Of a DNA stretch of 64,000 nt, positions 25,631 to 37,400 are shown piece by piece. The stretch's first letter is position 1. The number at the start of each line of letters is the position of its first letter. Origin of the DNA: Pelecanus crispus (taxonomy: Eukaryota > Chordata > Aves > Pelecaniformes > Pelecanidae); NCBI RefSeq assembly GCF_030463565.1, contig NC_134646.1, positions 14,722,001 to 14,786,000 of the forward strand. The letters are read 5' to 3'. The notes below the pieces were generated by a model. The model was not told the DNA's origin. It made no database searches and worked only from the letters and a program-made list of their open reading frames with translations. A program made the translations under genes and the position numbers.

Positions 25631-28067
25631 ACAATTAAAAAAAAAAGCCACCAAACAAAAACCCCCAAACAGCTTCTGATGAGAGATCACTTCACACAAA
25701 GAAGGCCTTATCCCCATTAATCCTGCTGCTTAGCATCAGCCCAATCTGAGCAGCGTAATCATTTGCCCATTACAGAGAAAAGAATGAGAGACATGCTACT
25801 GGCTAAGGGAAAACCAAACCAACCCACCAAGAATGATAAAACCAATGTGATCTGGAGAATATAAATAATTCAGAAATTGAAGGAGGACTCATTCAATTAA
25901 AGTAGGAAAGGAAAATAGATTGGATGAGGGCTTAAGTATGACTGAACATGGTGATGAGGCACCAGAATAAGAAAGAATTAAAGGGACCAGTGCAGAAAGG
26001 GTTTCATATCAGGAGGGATGAAAGTATCACTGGAAAGAAAAGAGGAAAACAGTTAACAGACCAAAGACGACAGAGAATAAATGAAAGATGACAGCAACGA
26101 TGAAAAAGGAAGGCAATAAAATATGTCAGTACCTAAGATTGATAGTGGAAGAATTTACTTAACGGACTCATAGAGAAAAGTCATTCTCTCACAGCTAGTA
26201 AGCATATCAATGTGCACACCATGGCTGTCTTACTCAAATTAATTATTCTTGAAATCTCTGTCTTGTCATGTAAAGAACAACAACAAAAAGGGATGTATTG
26301 AATGAATCTTTCAAGACAGTTTGTCAAGAAATCCACATTTAAAGTAGTATTATATGGTGCATTAAAACACACAAAAGGCTGCTTCTGTGTTTGTTTGGGT
26401 TTTTTTCTATGCAGTACCCCAGAAGCAGAGTTGTTAGTGGCACATAGCCACAACAGGAAACCGCTTTCACTACTTTCATTAATTTTTCTAGGTATGACTA
26501 AGTATTAAGTTGTTTCAGAACAGGTAGAGCACCAGAGGCGTTACTTAGTCTTCAGCTATGCCGAGCAGTTAAATGTATTTTTGAAAATATAACATCTTCT
26601 TTGGAAACATAAAATATCAGCTATGTATTATACAGAGCACTCCATAAACATACCAACATACAAAAAGATAAAACTCCTAAGTAACTTGTAATCTCCTTTC
26701 TAAGTAACTTGTAATCTATCTTAAACCAATTCCAAGGCTGAAACAAGTTTAGGTACAAAACATTACAATTTTCTATTAACAACAGCCCACAGGCTTTCAA
26801 CAAGTGAACATTTTTACTAGTTAGAAACTCTGAAATAACTCTCTATACTATTCTAAAGGTCCCTCACTGATAAACTCCATTAGTTTCTCTGTAGAATTAA
26901 TTTATTATGTATTATTATGTATATTGTACGCATATGCATTATTAACAGCTTTGTAAACCTGTGCTAATGATGTTGGTATTGCCCCCTTCCAGAAGCTGCC
27001 AAATGCCAAGGAAATACCTGATGACCTGTGGAATTTTTTTTTTTTTCTCCTCAAAGAGCTTATGCGATCCTTCAGCTAGAAGCAGAGGATAACCTGGAGG
27101 AGTTCCTGTCCCCATCTTCTATCTATGTGCTGGGAGTGAAAGGGCAGATGGTGTCACCAGGAGGGCGGTGACACTGCCGGTGCTGTGCACCGATGATCCC
27201 TGGAGCCCGCGGGAGGGCCAGGAGGCCACGGCACGCTGCCCTTCGCACGCTGGCTCGTAGGGGTGGAAGGTTGGCCTCTGCACCCCCAGTTGCTGGGACC
27301 TGCGTGGCTGGCTCAGTCTATTCCACTGCAATAAAAAAGAAGGCATCACTCGGATGCATGTTTTAAAATAAACCCAAAAGATGATAATAAAAAAAATAAA
27401 TGAAAAAAAAAAATCACAAAAATGACTAATGCACAACCCCTTCCATTCAGTTTTGTTTCTAAAGCATCTTTACCTTGTCTGTGACTCCAGTCCTTGGAGG
27501 TGGTGGTGTTGCTTATATCTCAGCCTGTGTAATGAGCCTGGTGTTTGTGGGGGCAGGGAAGCGGACAACCCCTCTCTTCCCCACTCAGAAGCATTCATCT
27601 GCAGCAACTATCTCAAAAGTCCACAGCTCATAGCTCTTCACAAATCAGCAACTGCAGGCAACAGAAAATTAGGGTTGAAAATAATGACCATAAAATATTG
27701 TACTCGCCCCCCCAGAAGCACAGATGGCTTCCACATAAAGACCAAAGCCTGTGTCATTGCATATATCAGTTTTGTGGTGTGGGACGGAGGCTCAAGCATT
27801 CAATCTCCAAAATTTTACAACAAGTAATTTGGGAGAGATAACTATTTTATATCTCAGAATCTGTTTTTTCCAACAGCTTCTCTATGCACAGAAGTGATAT
27901 TTCTGTAGCCATGAAAACCAGTTGTGGGAAATCAAGGAAGTTAGTCGGACAACTTTGGGTTGAAAAGTATTGAAGGTAATCTGGCACAACAACTTCAGAC
28001 AAAAAAGATTGATTCAATTTTACATAAAATAATCATTGAAGTAGTTACAGTCCTAACATATTTCAAA

Positions 28068-28071
<4 letters not shown>

Positions 28072-28098
<27 letters not shown>
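28072..28098 (+). repeat. (AG)n microsatellite
   Basis: An uninterrupted 27-base run of alternating A and G (13.5 units). Such tracts are often length-variable between individuals. Confidence 0.95.
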
Positions 28099-31000
28099 CA
28101 AAAAGAGAATGGAAAAACCTCAGAAGTCAGTTTGTTGAAATCTGAGAGAGAAGCAGTCAGGGATACTTTTCATTCTCTGTACAGCTTCATGACATTTTAT
28201 TTGTCGTTTGCTCTGAAAAGATGAACTATAATTGCTCTCAAGGCAAGAAGAGACATGGAGCTTTTCAGAGACTGGAAAGTCATGTGTGTCTTGATCAGAC
28301 TGAGGTGGTTTTTTTTCTTCCCTGAAAAAGCAAGGGGAAAAAAAAAAAAAAGGAAGTAAACTCTTGAGACAGAAGGAAATTGCTGTAGAAGATGAAGACA
28401 GGCTCACACAAATGCAGACCCAAACGAATTTTGGGTAACCGAAGGTCCTGTTGTTGCATGCCTGTTTCAGCAAAGCACTCACAGGCTTTCTTGCCCATCC
28501 GCATTTTTATAGTGTTTTCTTCTCTGTTTTTGTAAAAACTGATGATGTGGTCAAAAATACCCTTTGGAGCCAACCCCGCAAGTTTCAACAGTTTAGCTGT
28601 CTGTAACACTAAAGGCACTATCTGTTGAACATGGCTTTGCCACTTGCTTTAGATCTCTACCCTCTGATTATGTCTGCAAAAGTATCTGACACCCTTGGTT
28701 CAAATTTGTAAGTGTGTTAAGTGTCCCCAAAAATATAAAGGGAACTTCTGACATCTTCAGACATCACACACAAACCGGGGCAAGAACAACACTGAAGGGA
28801 TCCATGAATTACCACCACTCTTGTTGGTAATTTCCTGTAATAGGTGATCATGAACAAGATAAATTCTGTTTGAATTTAGAGTTGTCTCTCGCTTGGCTCG
28901 GAAGATGCAGAAATGTGCCTTCCTAATGCAGAAGGACCTGAAGAGCGCTCTTCTGTGCAGGCCCTCATCAGTATAACAAGAAGGTAATATAGTCAGTCCA
29001 TGACATTTAACATATACAAGAAACAGGAGGTCCAGTCACAGGTGGAGAATGTGGAAAATAGTTACACACCTGTTTCCTCTACCTTTCCTGTAAAAAAAAA
29101 AACAACCCCAAACGAACCCAAAGCTAGCTGATTTGTAGAGAGGCATTTACCCTCAGATAGTCTTGATACTAAAGTGCCAATACTAGTTTCAAAAAGCAGG
29201 AAAAAAACCAGCACTAAAGAAGAAGTGTTCTGACCTGGTGAGGTTTTCATGGGCTGGCTGCCAGCTCTAAGTCAGTCTCTCAGCATTTCCTGTGTGCTCC
29301 TTAGAGTAGCTGAGCATCAAAGTCATTGGAGAAGGAGGAGGAGAAAAATAGGTGGTGGTGGGGAAACAATATAAAATCAGTGGAATCTGGGTAATCTGTT
29401 CAAAGAACAAAACTCCAATGTAATGAATAACCTGTGCAATCATTCCAAAATAACTCCATCTTCAGACACATTTATTTAAGAATAAATTTGCTTTCATCAA
29501 GCATAAATCTGAAAGTGGATTATACTGATCTGGGTTAAGGGACTCCTTTTTCCCCCCCCCAGAATAAGATTATGCTCCAAGGAATCATGCAGATACAAAT
29601 ATCACAATATAAATCCACAATCTCCCATAACCTACCTTAATTTTCATGTGCAGACCTGTGCTTTGTGGAAGGACAAATGATTGCTATTATAAATATTTTC
29701 ATTTTCATACATAAAGTATCATTTTCAGATTATAGTTTAGTAGCTGCATCTTAATTAATGAACACAGCAGCAGGGATAATTTGGAGGCTTGGGGATTTTT
29801 CCATCAGTTGCCAATCATCACTTAGTTCAACAGACCCAGACCAGGGTGAAACAGGAGTGACACCATGGGGAAGACGACAACGGCTTTCACCTGATGCAAA
29901 TCAACACATCAACAGACTTAATGCTGTTGTGTTTCAGATGCATCTCTGGACTATCGGGATCTATATTTAACAACTTGGTATTTTGTTTCCACGCATCCCA
30001 ACTTGGCCAGTCTCTCTTTATGCTGGTGGCCTGGGTAGCTAGGGGTGCCCACATATTTGTTTCCAGATGTTCACCCACGTGTTCAGCTGGAAGGTGGTCT
30101 GGTAATGGCCAGAATAGCGAGGCCCATCATGGAGGAGATTTTCTTTCCCCCTGCCTTGCTCCACTTTATTATCTGTGTCCCTGAAATATTTATTTGATAA
30201 AGCTGCCCTGCCTGCTTAACCAATCACATCTTTCAAACTTATTTGTGAGGGATGACAGATGGGGTTACAGTGCAGGGGAAGACTGGTAGATGGTAAGAGC
30301 ATATTACCACACCAAGATGGCATGAAAAGTTATTCTTTGATTATTGAGAAGAAAGAGGCCTCTCCTAGCATAGATAAACATACACTGTTATCTGCTGTGC
30401 CTCCGTTCTCCTCAGTGCAAGAACAACTGCCAAATCAGGGAAACATTATAGCTAATTTGCATTTATTTAGCTTATAAAAATGCATCTACTAAAGCTCAGA
30501 AGTCATGGAAGAATACTTATTTATAAGTCCCATGGCAGAAATATTTTTTTTCATACCATACATTTCAGTGGTAAGCAGCACCAGTGAAAGATTTAAACCT
30601 CTTTCTAATAATTACATTCATTCAGATACCAGCCAGGTCACTTCCACGGGCTTTCCTGTACTGCTCAATTCAGACCCCCAGCCTCGCCCTTGCTCCAGCA
30701 GATCTGGATTCCAGAGTGCATCAAGCAATCCACCTGCCCCCATCTCTGCATCCTCTTTGAGGAGCATTTAGCTGCTCTCTCACCTCTCTAATCTCCAAGA
30801 GCAGCTAGGCCTGACTAGGAGCTGGAAAAGGGGGACCACTCCATTTCTCATGAAAATATACCTTTCTATGACACTGTGAACAAGGGGTACGGATTAAAAT
30901 CCCAGAGCAGGGACAAACAAGTTCTGCCACCTTCCCTCACTGGAGCACACAAAGCTTTTTGTGGTGCACCAGGAGGGAAGTGCTTTTGCAGAGGAGTCAG

Positions 31001-33279
31001 GCTTCCTCTGCAAGGAACGGAAACCTTTACCTGGCAAAGGAGGGACCCAGGAAAACAAGTTGTACATCCGCACTGTTTCGCACACCAAGCAGCTGAGCAT
31101 CAGCCTTGGAGGCAGTGCTGGTTCATCCATGAGGCTCAGCAAGCTGACAAGAATGTAGCTCCTCTATGTGTCAGTGACCTTAAATTTAAGAGGAGTGAGG
31201 CAGTGACCTCAGGAGGAACAAGAAGCTCCTGTGGTGGGGGCAGAGGATGTGCCTGCAGAGCCATCAGCTCAAGGGATGGACTGGCACTTGCAGCCCAGCC
31301 ACTGTGGCCTTGCCAGAACACCCCTGCAGCACTATGGGGGGTGGCAAATGTGACCCCCTCCCCGATGGGTGCAGCCCAGCCCGCCCGCCCACCCACCGGC
31401 TTAGACAGGCAATGCCATGGGTCCATCTTTAAAGGGCAAGCACTGGGAGTGGTGCCAGGGGCATCAGCAGCTCTCCCACCAGCATCTGCTTGGCTGGATG
31501 CAGAGGTACAGCCGCACCATGGAGGCACCAGGGCCTCTCACAGGGTTACCCCACTCCAGCACCATTTATTTTATGGGGTTTTACCCTCACAGGCCTGCCA
31601 GAGCTGTGATGCATGGGGGGAGAAGGTGATGACTTCTGAGGTGGAAAAAGCTTTCTGCAGCATGTGCCTGCAGAGAGCATCCTGCTGGGCTGCATCAAGT
31701 GCCATGAGGTCTAGCAGGGAATTGCATCTTCCTCTTTTGAAGGAAAGTTCCTCAGAAGTATCAGGTTCAAAGCTTCCCCCCTCCGTTCCTTGCCATCAAT
31801 AGCAATTTTGTTTAGGTATTCACCCTAGGTAGACATCTTTTGATATAACTTAACATACTCACTGCCTGAAAATAAGCTGTAGAAAAGCTCATTTACTTGA
31901 CAGGACGACTTAAGGACCGTATTCAGGGGCAGTGTGCCCATTCGTACTTCTGTTGTTCCAGTCCTGACTCCCAATCTAACTAGCCTGGGCACTGTACTGG
32001 TGATGAGCTCACAGGGGGATGCGATGGGACTGCCAAAGCTGCTGTAAAATAACACTCCCTCCCTGGCACACAAAGCAGACTGGTTACTGGACAGGGTGTT
32101 GGTGTCACCACCCTTGTCCTTGCCTTTTCCAACAGCTTGGTTATATCTGAGCATCCCTCCTTTTCTCCCCTTGACCATGCATGCAGCAGCCTTTGGTTGA
32201 GCCCCCATGTAAGAAATCAGCAACTAGGAGCAAAGACTTTTCCAGAATTAGTACAGGAACAGGTAACTCAGCCAGCAAAGCGTACACCATCTGGCAATAG
32301 CTGTCAGGCACCAGTGCCCAATCTGCTTGCTGTCAATTCATTCCCTTGTTTCTCCAGATGAGGTATTTCAGTTCCTTTCCCCAGGGTGTCTGTCTATACC
32401 ATGTTTGGATGTGAACCATTCAGTGTTCCTGGCCCAAGGACCCGTGGCCATCACAAGGTGCTGCTGCAGCGTTGCAGCCCCTGCACTGGCACCACATTAG
32501 CTTTTAGAGCTATAAATTTAATCTTAGTTCTTTTCCAAGGCTCTTGAAGGAACTGTTGCCAGACACACTTTCAGGCATGCCCTCAGCCCTTGCAGCAGAC
32601 AGACATTTCTGGCGCTGGGGCATTCTGTCCTGCCTCCATCAGCACCTCTGGCCAAGCTCCTGTGTCTAACCACAGCTCAGAGACCGGCTGCTTGCCTGCG
32701 CGCACCATGATGACACTGCACAGCAGTGCTGGAGGGGGACTTTAACTGGATCAGTCTTTGTAAAGCAGAGCTGCCCCCTTGGGCAAGCCCAACTCCTCCT
32801 GATGAGGGGGCTTCCCCCCTACCTATGCCTGGCCAGCTCCCAGGGCTGGGGACAGGCACCGTGGCTGCTCCTCCACGATCTCCCAGAACCTGACCTCTGG
32901 TTGTCCACAGACCATCTCAGACCATCTCCTGTTCCAAAGACCACAGCCACAGTACTGGTCAGAGTACTTTACCTCCAAGGACCAAAGATCTGCTTCTTCA
33001 GTCCTGTCCAGTTTTAAATTTCTTTCTCATTCTTCTTGCTAGTAGGGACATGCTGCACTTTGAGCTGGACAGTGCCTCTAGCCCTTTGCTACCTAATCAC
33101 TGTGTTAATCGCATACCTTCCTGGTAAGGATGGGGAAAGCTGTTTCTGCATTACCTCTATATTTAAAGAAAAAAAATGTTAAAGTCCCTACCCATAATGT
33201 CTTTTTTATCCTTTTTTTTTTTTTTAAAAGCTCAGATATATGGTTAAGATCAGGAGTGTATCTGGAGGTAGCTGGAATC

Positions 33280-33560
33280 ATGAAACTTCATTGTTAATCA
33301 GCCGATGACTTTGGCTGGGCTGACATTTTCCCGGCTATTTTTAGAGTATGACTCAGACACTGCGCTACGGAGCCTGCAAAATCCCTGTGGGCTGATACCG
33401 GAGCCTCATTCAAAGCTGTGCTGAAGCATCACGCAAGAGGGAAAAGGAGTCAAAGCGGGCAAAGGCTTTTGTTCACCTGCCTTTGGGGCTCTCTAGAAGA
33501 GCAAGCGAACATGGGAAGCGAGGTGTTATGGTAACACAGTGGGAAATTAGGAACTGGAGG
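33280..33560. promoter_or_regulatory. Candidate distal enhancer with MEF2, AP-1 and RFX-like motifs
   Basis: A consensus MEF2 site (CTATTTTTAG, 33335-33344) lies five bases from a perfect AP-1 site (TGACTCA, 33349-33355). About 170 bases further on is a perfect inverted repeat GTGTTA-TGG-TAACAC (33523-33537) that contains the RFX-type half site ATGGTAAC. Close packing of these motifs in otherwise featureless intergenic DNA suggests a regulatory element, but single motifs occur by chance and conservation cannot be seen here. Confidence 0.35.
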
Positions 33561-33865
33561 GGAAATCCTCTCACCTGGCTCTAACAGGAACATTTCCATC
33601 ACACATTATTGGGCTGGTGGAAACAATACCAGAGCCTTGTGAGTGCCCACTCCTAGATGCACAGCTGAAAACCCAGAAAAGAAGTTCTGAGGGTTTTTTC
33701 CCCCCACAATCAGTCAGTCCTATGGGTAATTGAAGCCCCTGCTTCCCTGCCTGTATGAAAGTCCATTGCTCGAGTCTCAGCTCTCACCTGGTCTCCCTAT
33801 GAGTTGCTGTTGTGCAGAAAAGACCCACAGACCCAATTAGTGAGTCTAGTAGGGTCCAAGGATAC

Positions 33866-34445
33866 AGGAGTGTCCTGGTTTCAGCTGGGATAGAGTTAAT
33901 TTTCTTCCTAGTAGCAGACATAGTGCTGTGGTTTGGATTTAGTAGGAGAAGAATGTTGATAACACCCTGATGTTTTAGTTGTTGCTGAGTACTGCTTATG
34001 CTAGTCAAGGACTTTTCAGCTTCCCATGCTCTGCCAGGCACACAAGAAGCTGGGAGGGGGCACAGCCAGAATAGTTGATCCAAACTGCCCAAAGGGCTAT
34101 TCCATACCATATGACGTCATGCTCAGTATAGAAACTGGGGGGGGGTTGGCCGGGGAGCAGCGATCGCTGCTTGGGAACTGTCTGGGTATCGGTCGGCGGG
34201 TGGTGAGCAATTGCATTGTGCATCACTTGCTTCGTGTATCATTATTATTATTATCATTATTATACTGTTACTATTAGCATTACTATTTTACTTTATTTCA
34301 ATTATTAAACTGTTCTTATCTCAACCCAGGAGTGTTTCTCACTCTTACTCCTCCGATTCTCTCCCCCATCCCATGGGGGCAGGGGGAGCGAGCGAGCGGC
34401 TGCGTGGTGCTTAGTTGCTGGCTGGGGCTAAACCACAACAAGGAG
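33866..34445 (+). mobile_element. Solo LTR, family A copy 3, with target-site duplication
   Basis: The LTR proper is 33871-34440 (570 bases), from TGTCCTGGTTTCAGC to CTAAACCACAACA, flanked by a perfect AGGAG duplication at 33866-33870 and 34441-34445. It is in the same orientation as copy 1 and opposite to copy 2. A TATA-like TATAGAAA lies near 34125, a TTA-rich tract at about 34240-34290 and ATTAAA at 34304-34309. The following TGTTCTTATCTCAACCCAGG segment (about 34311-34330) resembles U5 of the larger LTR at 42635-43711. No internal retroviral sequence is present. Confidence 0.92.
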
Positions 34446-37400
34446 CTATTGGGGCTGTGGGGGGAGGCTGGGAAGGCACCAGTCTTTTGTGAACTGCCTT
34501 GTTCTCATGCATAACTTTGTTATGCATTGCTTCAGAGAGGGCTGATGGGGATATCCGTGGAGGTTAGATTTTGCATGTGTTTAAATCCCTGTACGGTGTC
34601 CAAGACCTGCCTCTTGAAGCAGCACATCACTGGAGAAGAAACTATTCCTGCAAGCTGGGTTTCTCTTATGAAGGACAATGCAACCTGAGCCCCCATTGAT
34701 CAGCTTTAATGCCAAAGTCAAAAGTAGTCAAAACTTTCCAAGAATCAAATCCCTGGTTCCTGCAGTCCCTGGGTTTTATATTTAACTTTTTTTTTTCCTC
34801 ATAGCAGGAAGTATATTTGGTCTAAAATGCAATGGAAACTCTGGCTGCACACTGGAAATAAATCATCTAAGCAGTTATCTATTGCTTGGCAAGAATGCCC
34901 TCAAGGATGTATCTGACCTGAGTGCAAGCAGGCAGCACGGTGTCTCCATACCCAGTCTGGACGTGGGTAGCCAGGAAGCTCCACGGGGACGGTGAGGCCA
35001 GGAGCCCAGCCCCCAGCTCCTGAAGAGCCTGACCCTCTCTGTACTCTGAAAAAAAGAAGAAATAAGATGCTAAGCTGTTAAAATGCACAAAGAAACAGTG
35101 CTTAGGGAAAGGTCAAGCTGTATCCTTCTTAGTACTTGTCCCCCAGCTCTCACGCTTGCTCAGCCTGCCAATATCTGCCCTCTGGGTTTGCTGGGCTAGT
35201 TATTACAGCTTGAAATGAAGAAAAATTCTTTCAACTACAGCTTTGACACACCATAATTACAATTAATCATTTACTTAGTGCCACAGTGCTACTGATTACC
35301 TTGACTGCAAATGGGTGTCACCTGTGCAAGTCCAGGCAGCTGCTAAGCCATTGCAGCCATCCTGCCATGCTGGGGGGGGGTAGAGGCACCAGCAGCAGAG
35401 GGACTGTTAAAAACACCCCTTCTGCTACCTTCCCTGCTACCTTGTGCTAGCCAAGTCCCTAGTGCCTGCTCCCCTGCTTGCTTTGAGATGCCAGTCTGCT
35501 GGTTCCCCTCCCCCCCCCTCCAGCAGAAGCAGGGTTTTCCTTCATTTCTTACCCCATTTCTTGGGCATCTTCTGATTTTATTGCATGCATGAGATCCCTA
35601 CCAGTGCTGGGCTGGAAGGGAGCTGGCTGAGCCCATGGCAGGGGCAGCCTGCCTCTGAAGTCAGTGGCACTACAACAATTTCTATCAGCTGAGGGCCTGG
35701 CACTCAGCCTTCCCAAGGAGACATTATGAGCTACTCTAGAGCAAGACATAAAACATTCACAGCATGTGGAACCTAGGTGCTGCAGTAATATGCATGGATG
35801 GCAGAAAACCTTTCTTCTGGGCCCCACCAGCTAACAAGTGAGCAGTAGAAAGCTTTAAGACTAAGGAGCTTGTGTTTTGATTTGTTTTCATCCTATAATT
35901 ATTTTAATTCTAGTTAGTACAGCTACAAATGTTACTTGTGGCACCATCGTCTTAAGCAGCAGCAAATCCCGCAGATCAATAGGATGTTGCATTATGGTAT
36001 TTCCTTTCATTGCTTTTAGGTTTCATATCTTTCATGTCTTTATCTCAGGCAGGAGTAAATAACTACATCACTGTTTTCTGCAATAGTGTTTTACACATCC
36101 CTTAAACTTCCTGTACAAACCAAGTAATACACATTTTGATATCCATCTTTAATGGGAGTGGAAAGTGCTTTGTATCCTACAAAATTTACAGCACTCTGGG
36201 TGCTTCTTACGGCAGGTATCAGTTTTCTGAGGACTGACTAAAAAGCGCCCAAAGCGCTGCAGACACAGGAACACCAGCTAACATGAACCCCAGTGTGATT
36301 TCCAGCCTCCCCAAGCAGCCAGCTTCGTGGGCAGCAGTGGCTCCCCTGCCCGGGACAGCTCCCAAAGGTGGGCTGCAAGAGGCACAACCCTCAGCATGCA
36401 GTGAGCGACTTCCCTTGCTAACGTGCATTGCCAACACGGGTTTTGTATTGCATTCCTGTAGGGCAAGCTTCCTCACCATCAGGTTGCCCAGGAACCTGGG
36501 CTTGTGATGCTTGGAGCGTGCAGGCACGCAGACAAGTGAAGGTGGATGATAGCCATCACTGTGAGAGGCAGGTGGCTGCTGGGCCTGAATTTCTGTAGGT
36601 ACAAACTGTAGAGAGATTATAGACTCCCCACAACCAAAGAACAAAGCTTTTTGGGGCAGGGGGGAATTCCAAACCAAAAAACACCCACCGTACTTCAAGC
36701 TCATTCATATACACCCCAAAGACAGAGAATCACCTTCTCCTCCACCATTTTTGTGATGAGCAAAAACCAGGCCAGAGTTGCAGGAGCACAGCCTACACAG
36801 GTGTTGCTGCAGCAAATAGCTCCTCCTATGTGACCAGAATATGAACAGCTGAAAACTTGCACTGAAAGGACAGAAGAAAGAAAAATGCACTACAAAATAC
36901 ATCAGAGTAACCATGCTGCCTTTTGCCAGTGATTTGCTGCTAGCTCCTGGCCAGGCTACCTCAGAGAGGACCCTGCCCTCCCCTTTCATGTACCACCTAA
37001 AATGCTTTCAAGACATTGCTCCCTGCAAAGGAAAAGGGACTGGGAAAGCCCTTGGGAGGCCCATATGGTGCCTGACGCACCCTGGCCTGGTTTGGATGAT
37101 GCTCATGTTCATCTGGTTTCCCAGACGTGGGCACCATCAGCAGGTTGCCTGACTGACAGGGAACATTTTCCCTCAGGCTGGGACATGGGGAGGAAGATGA
37201 ACCCTTCCACATGGCAGGCCCAGGCTTCGAGCATCCCCAAGGGTGTGAGGGACCTATGGCAGCTACTCAAGGCTCAGCCCTCACCACCAGCCGGGGCATA
37301 TTCCCCGGTGAAGCCATTGCGTGGACATAAATATGCTGGGGTGTAAAGAAATAAGGAGGCCGTGTCATCTGGTATACCCCTTCTTTCCCTCCTCATTTCT

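Larger units (their letters stand above)
25631..33865. other. Intergenic DNA between CR1 fragment and LTR copy 3
   Basis: About 8.2 kb with no exon that I can recognise. It holds a 23-base-period duplication of an 18-base unit (26677-26694 and 26700-26717), an (AG)n microsatellite at 28072-28098, and a moderately GC-rich part at 30870-32000 with a 308-codon open frame that lacks any recognisable domain. A motif-rich candidate regulatory element lies at 33280-33560 (separate entry). Confidence 0.6.

Noticed and set aside
30876..31802. 308-codon plus-strand open frame in intergenic DNA
   Set aside because: No domain, no codon-like pattern and overlapping frames on both strands. Composition is moderately GC-rich, so a chance frame of this size is plausible; no promoter or splice pattern supports it.
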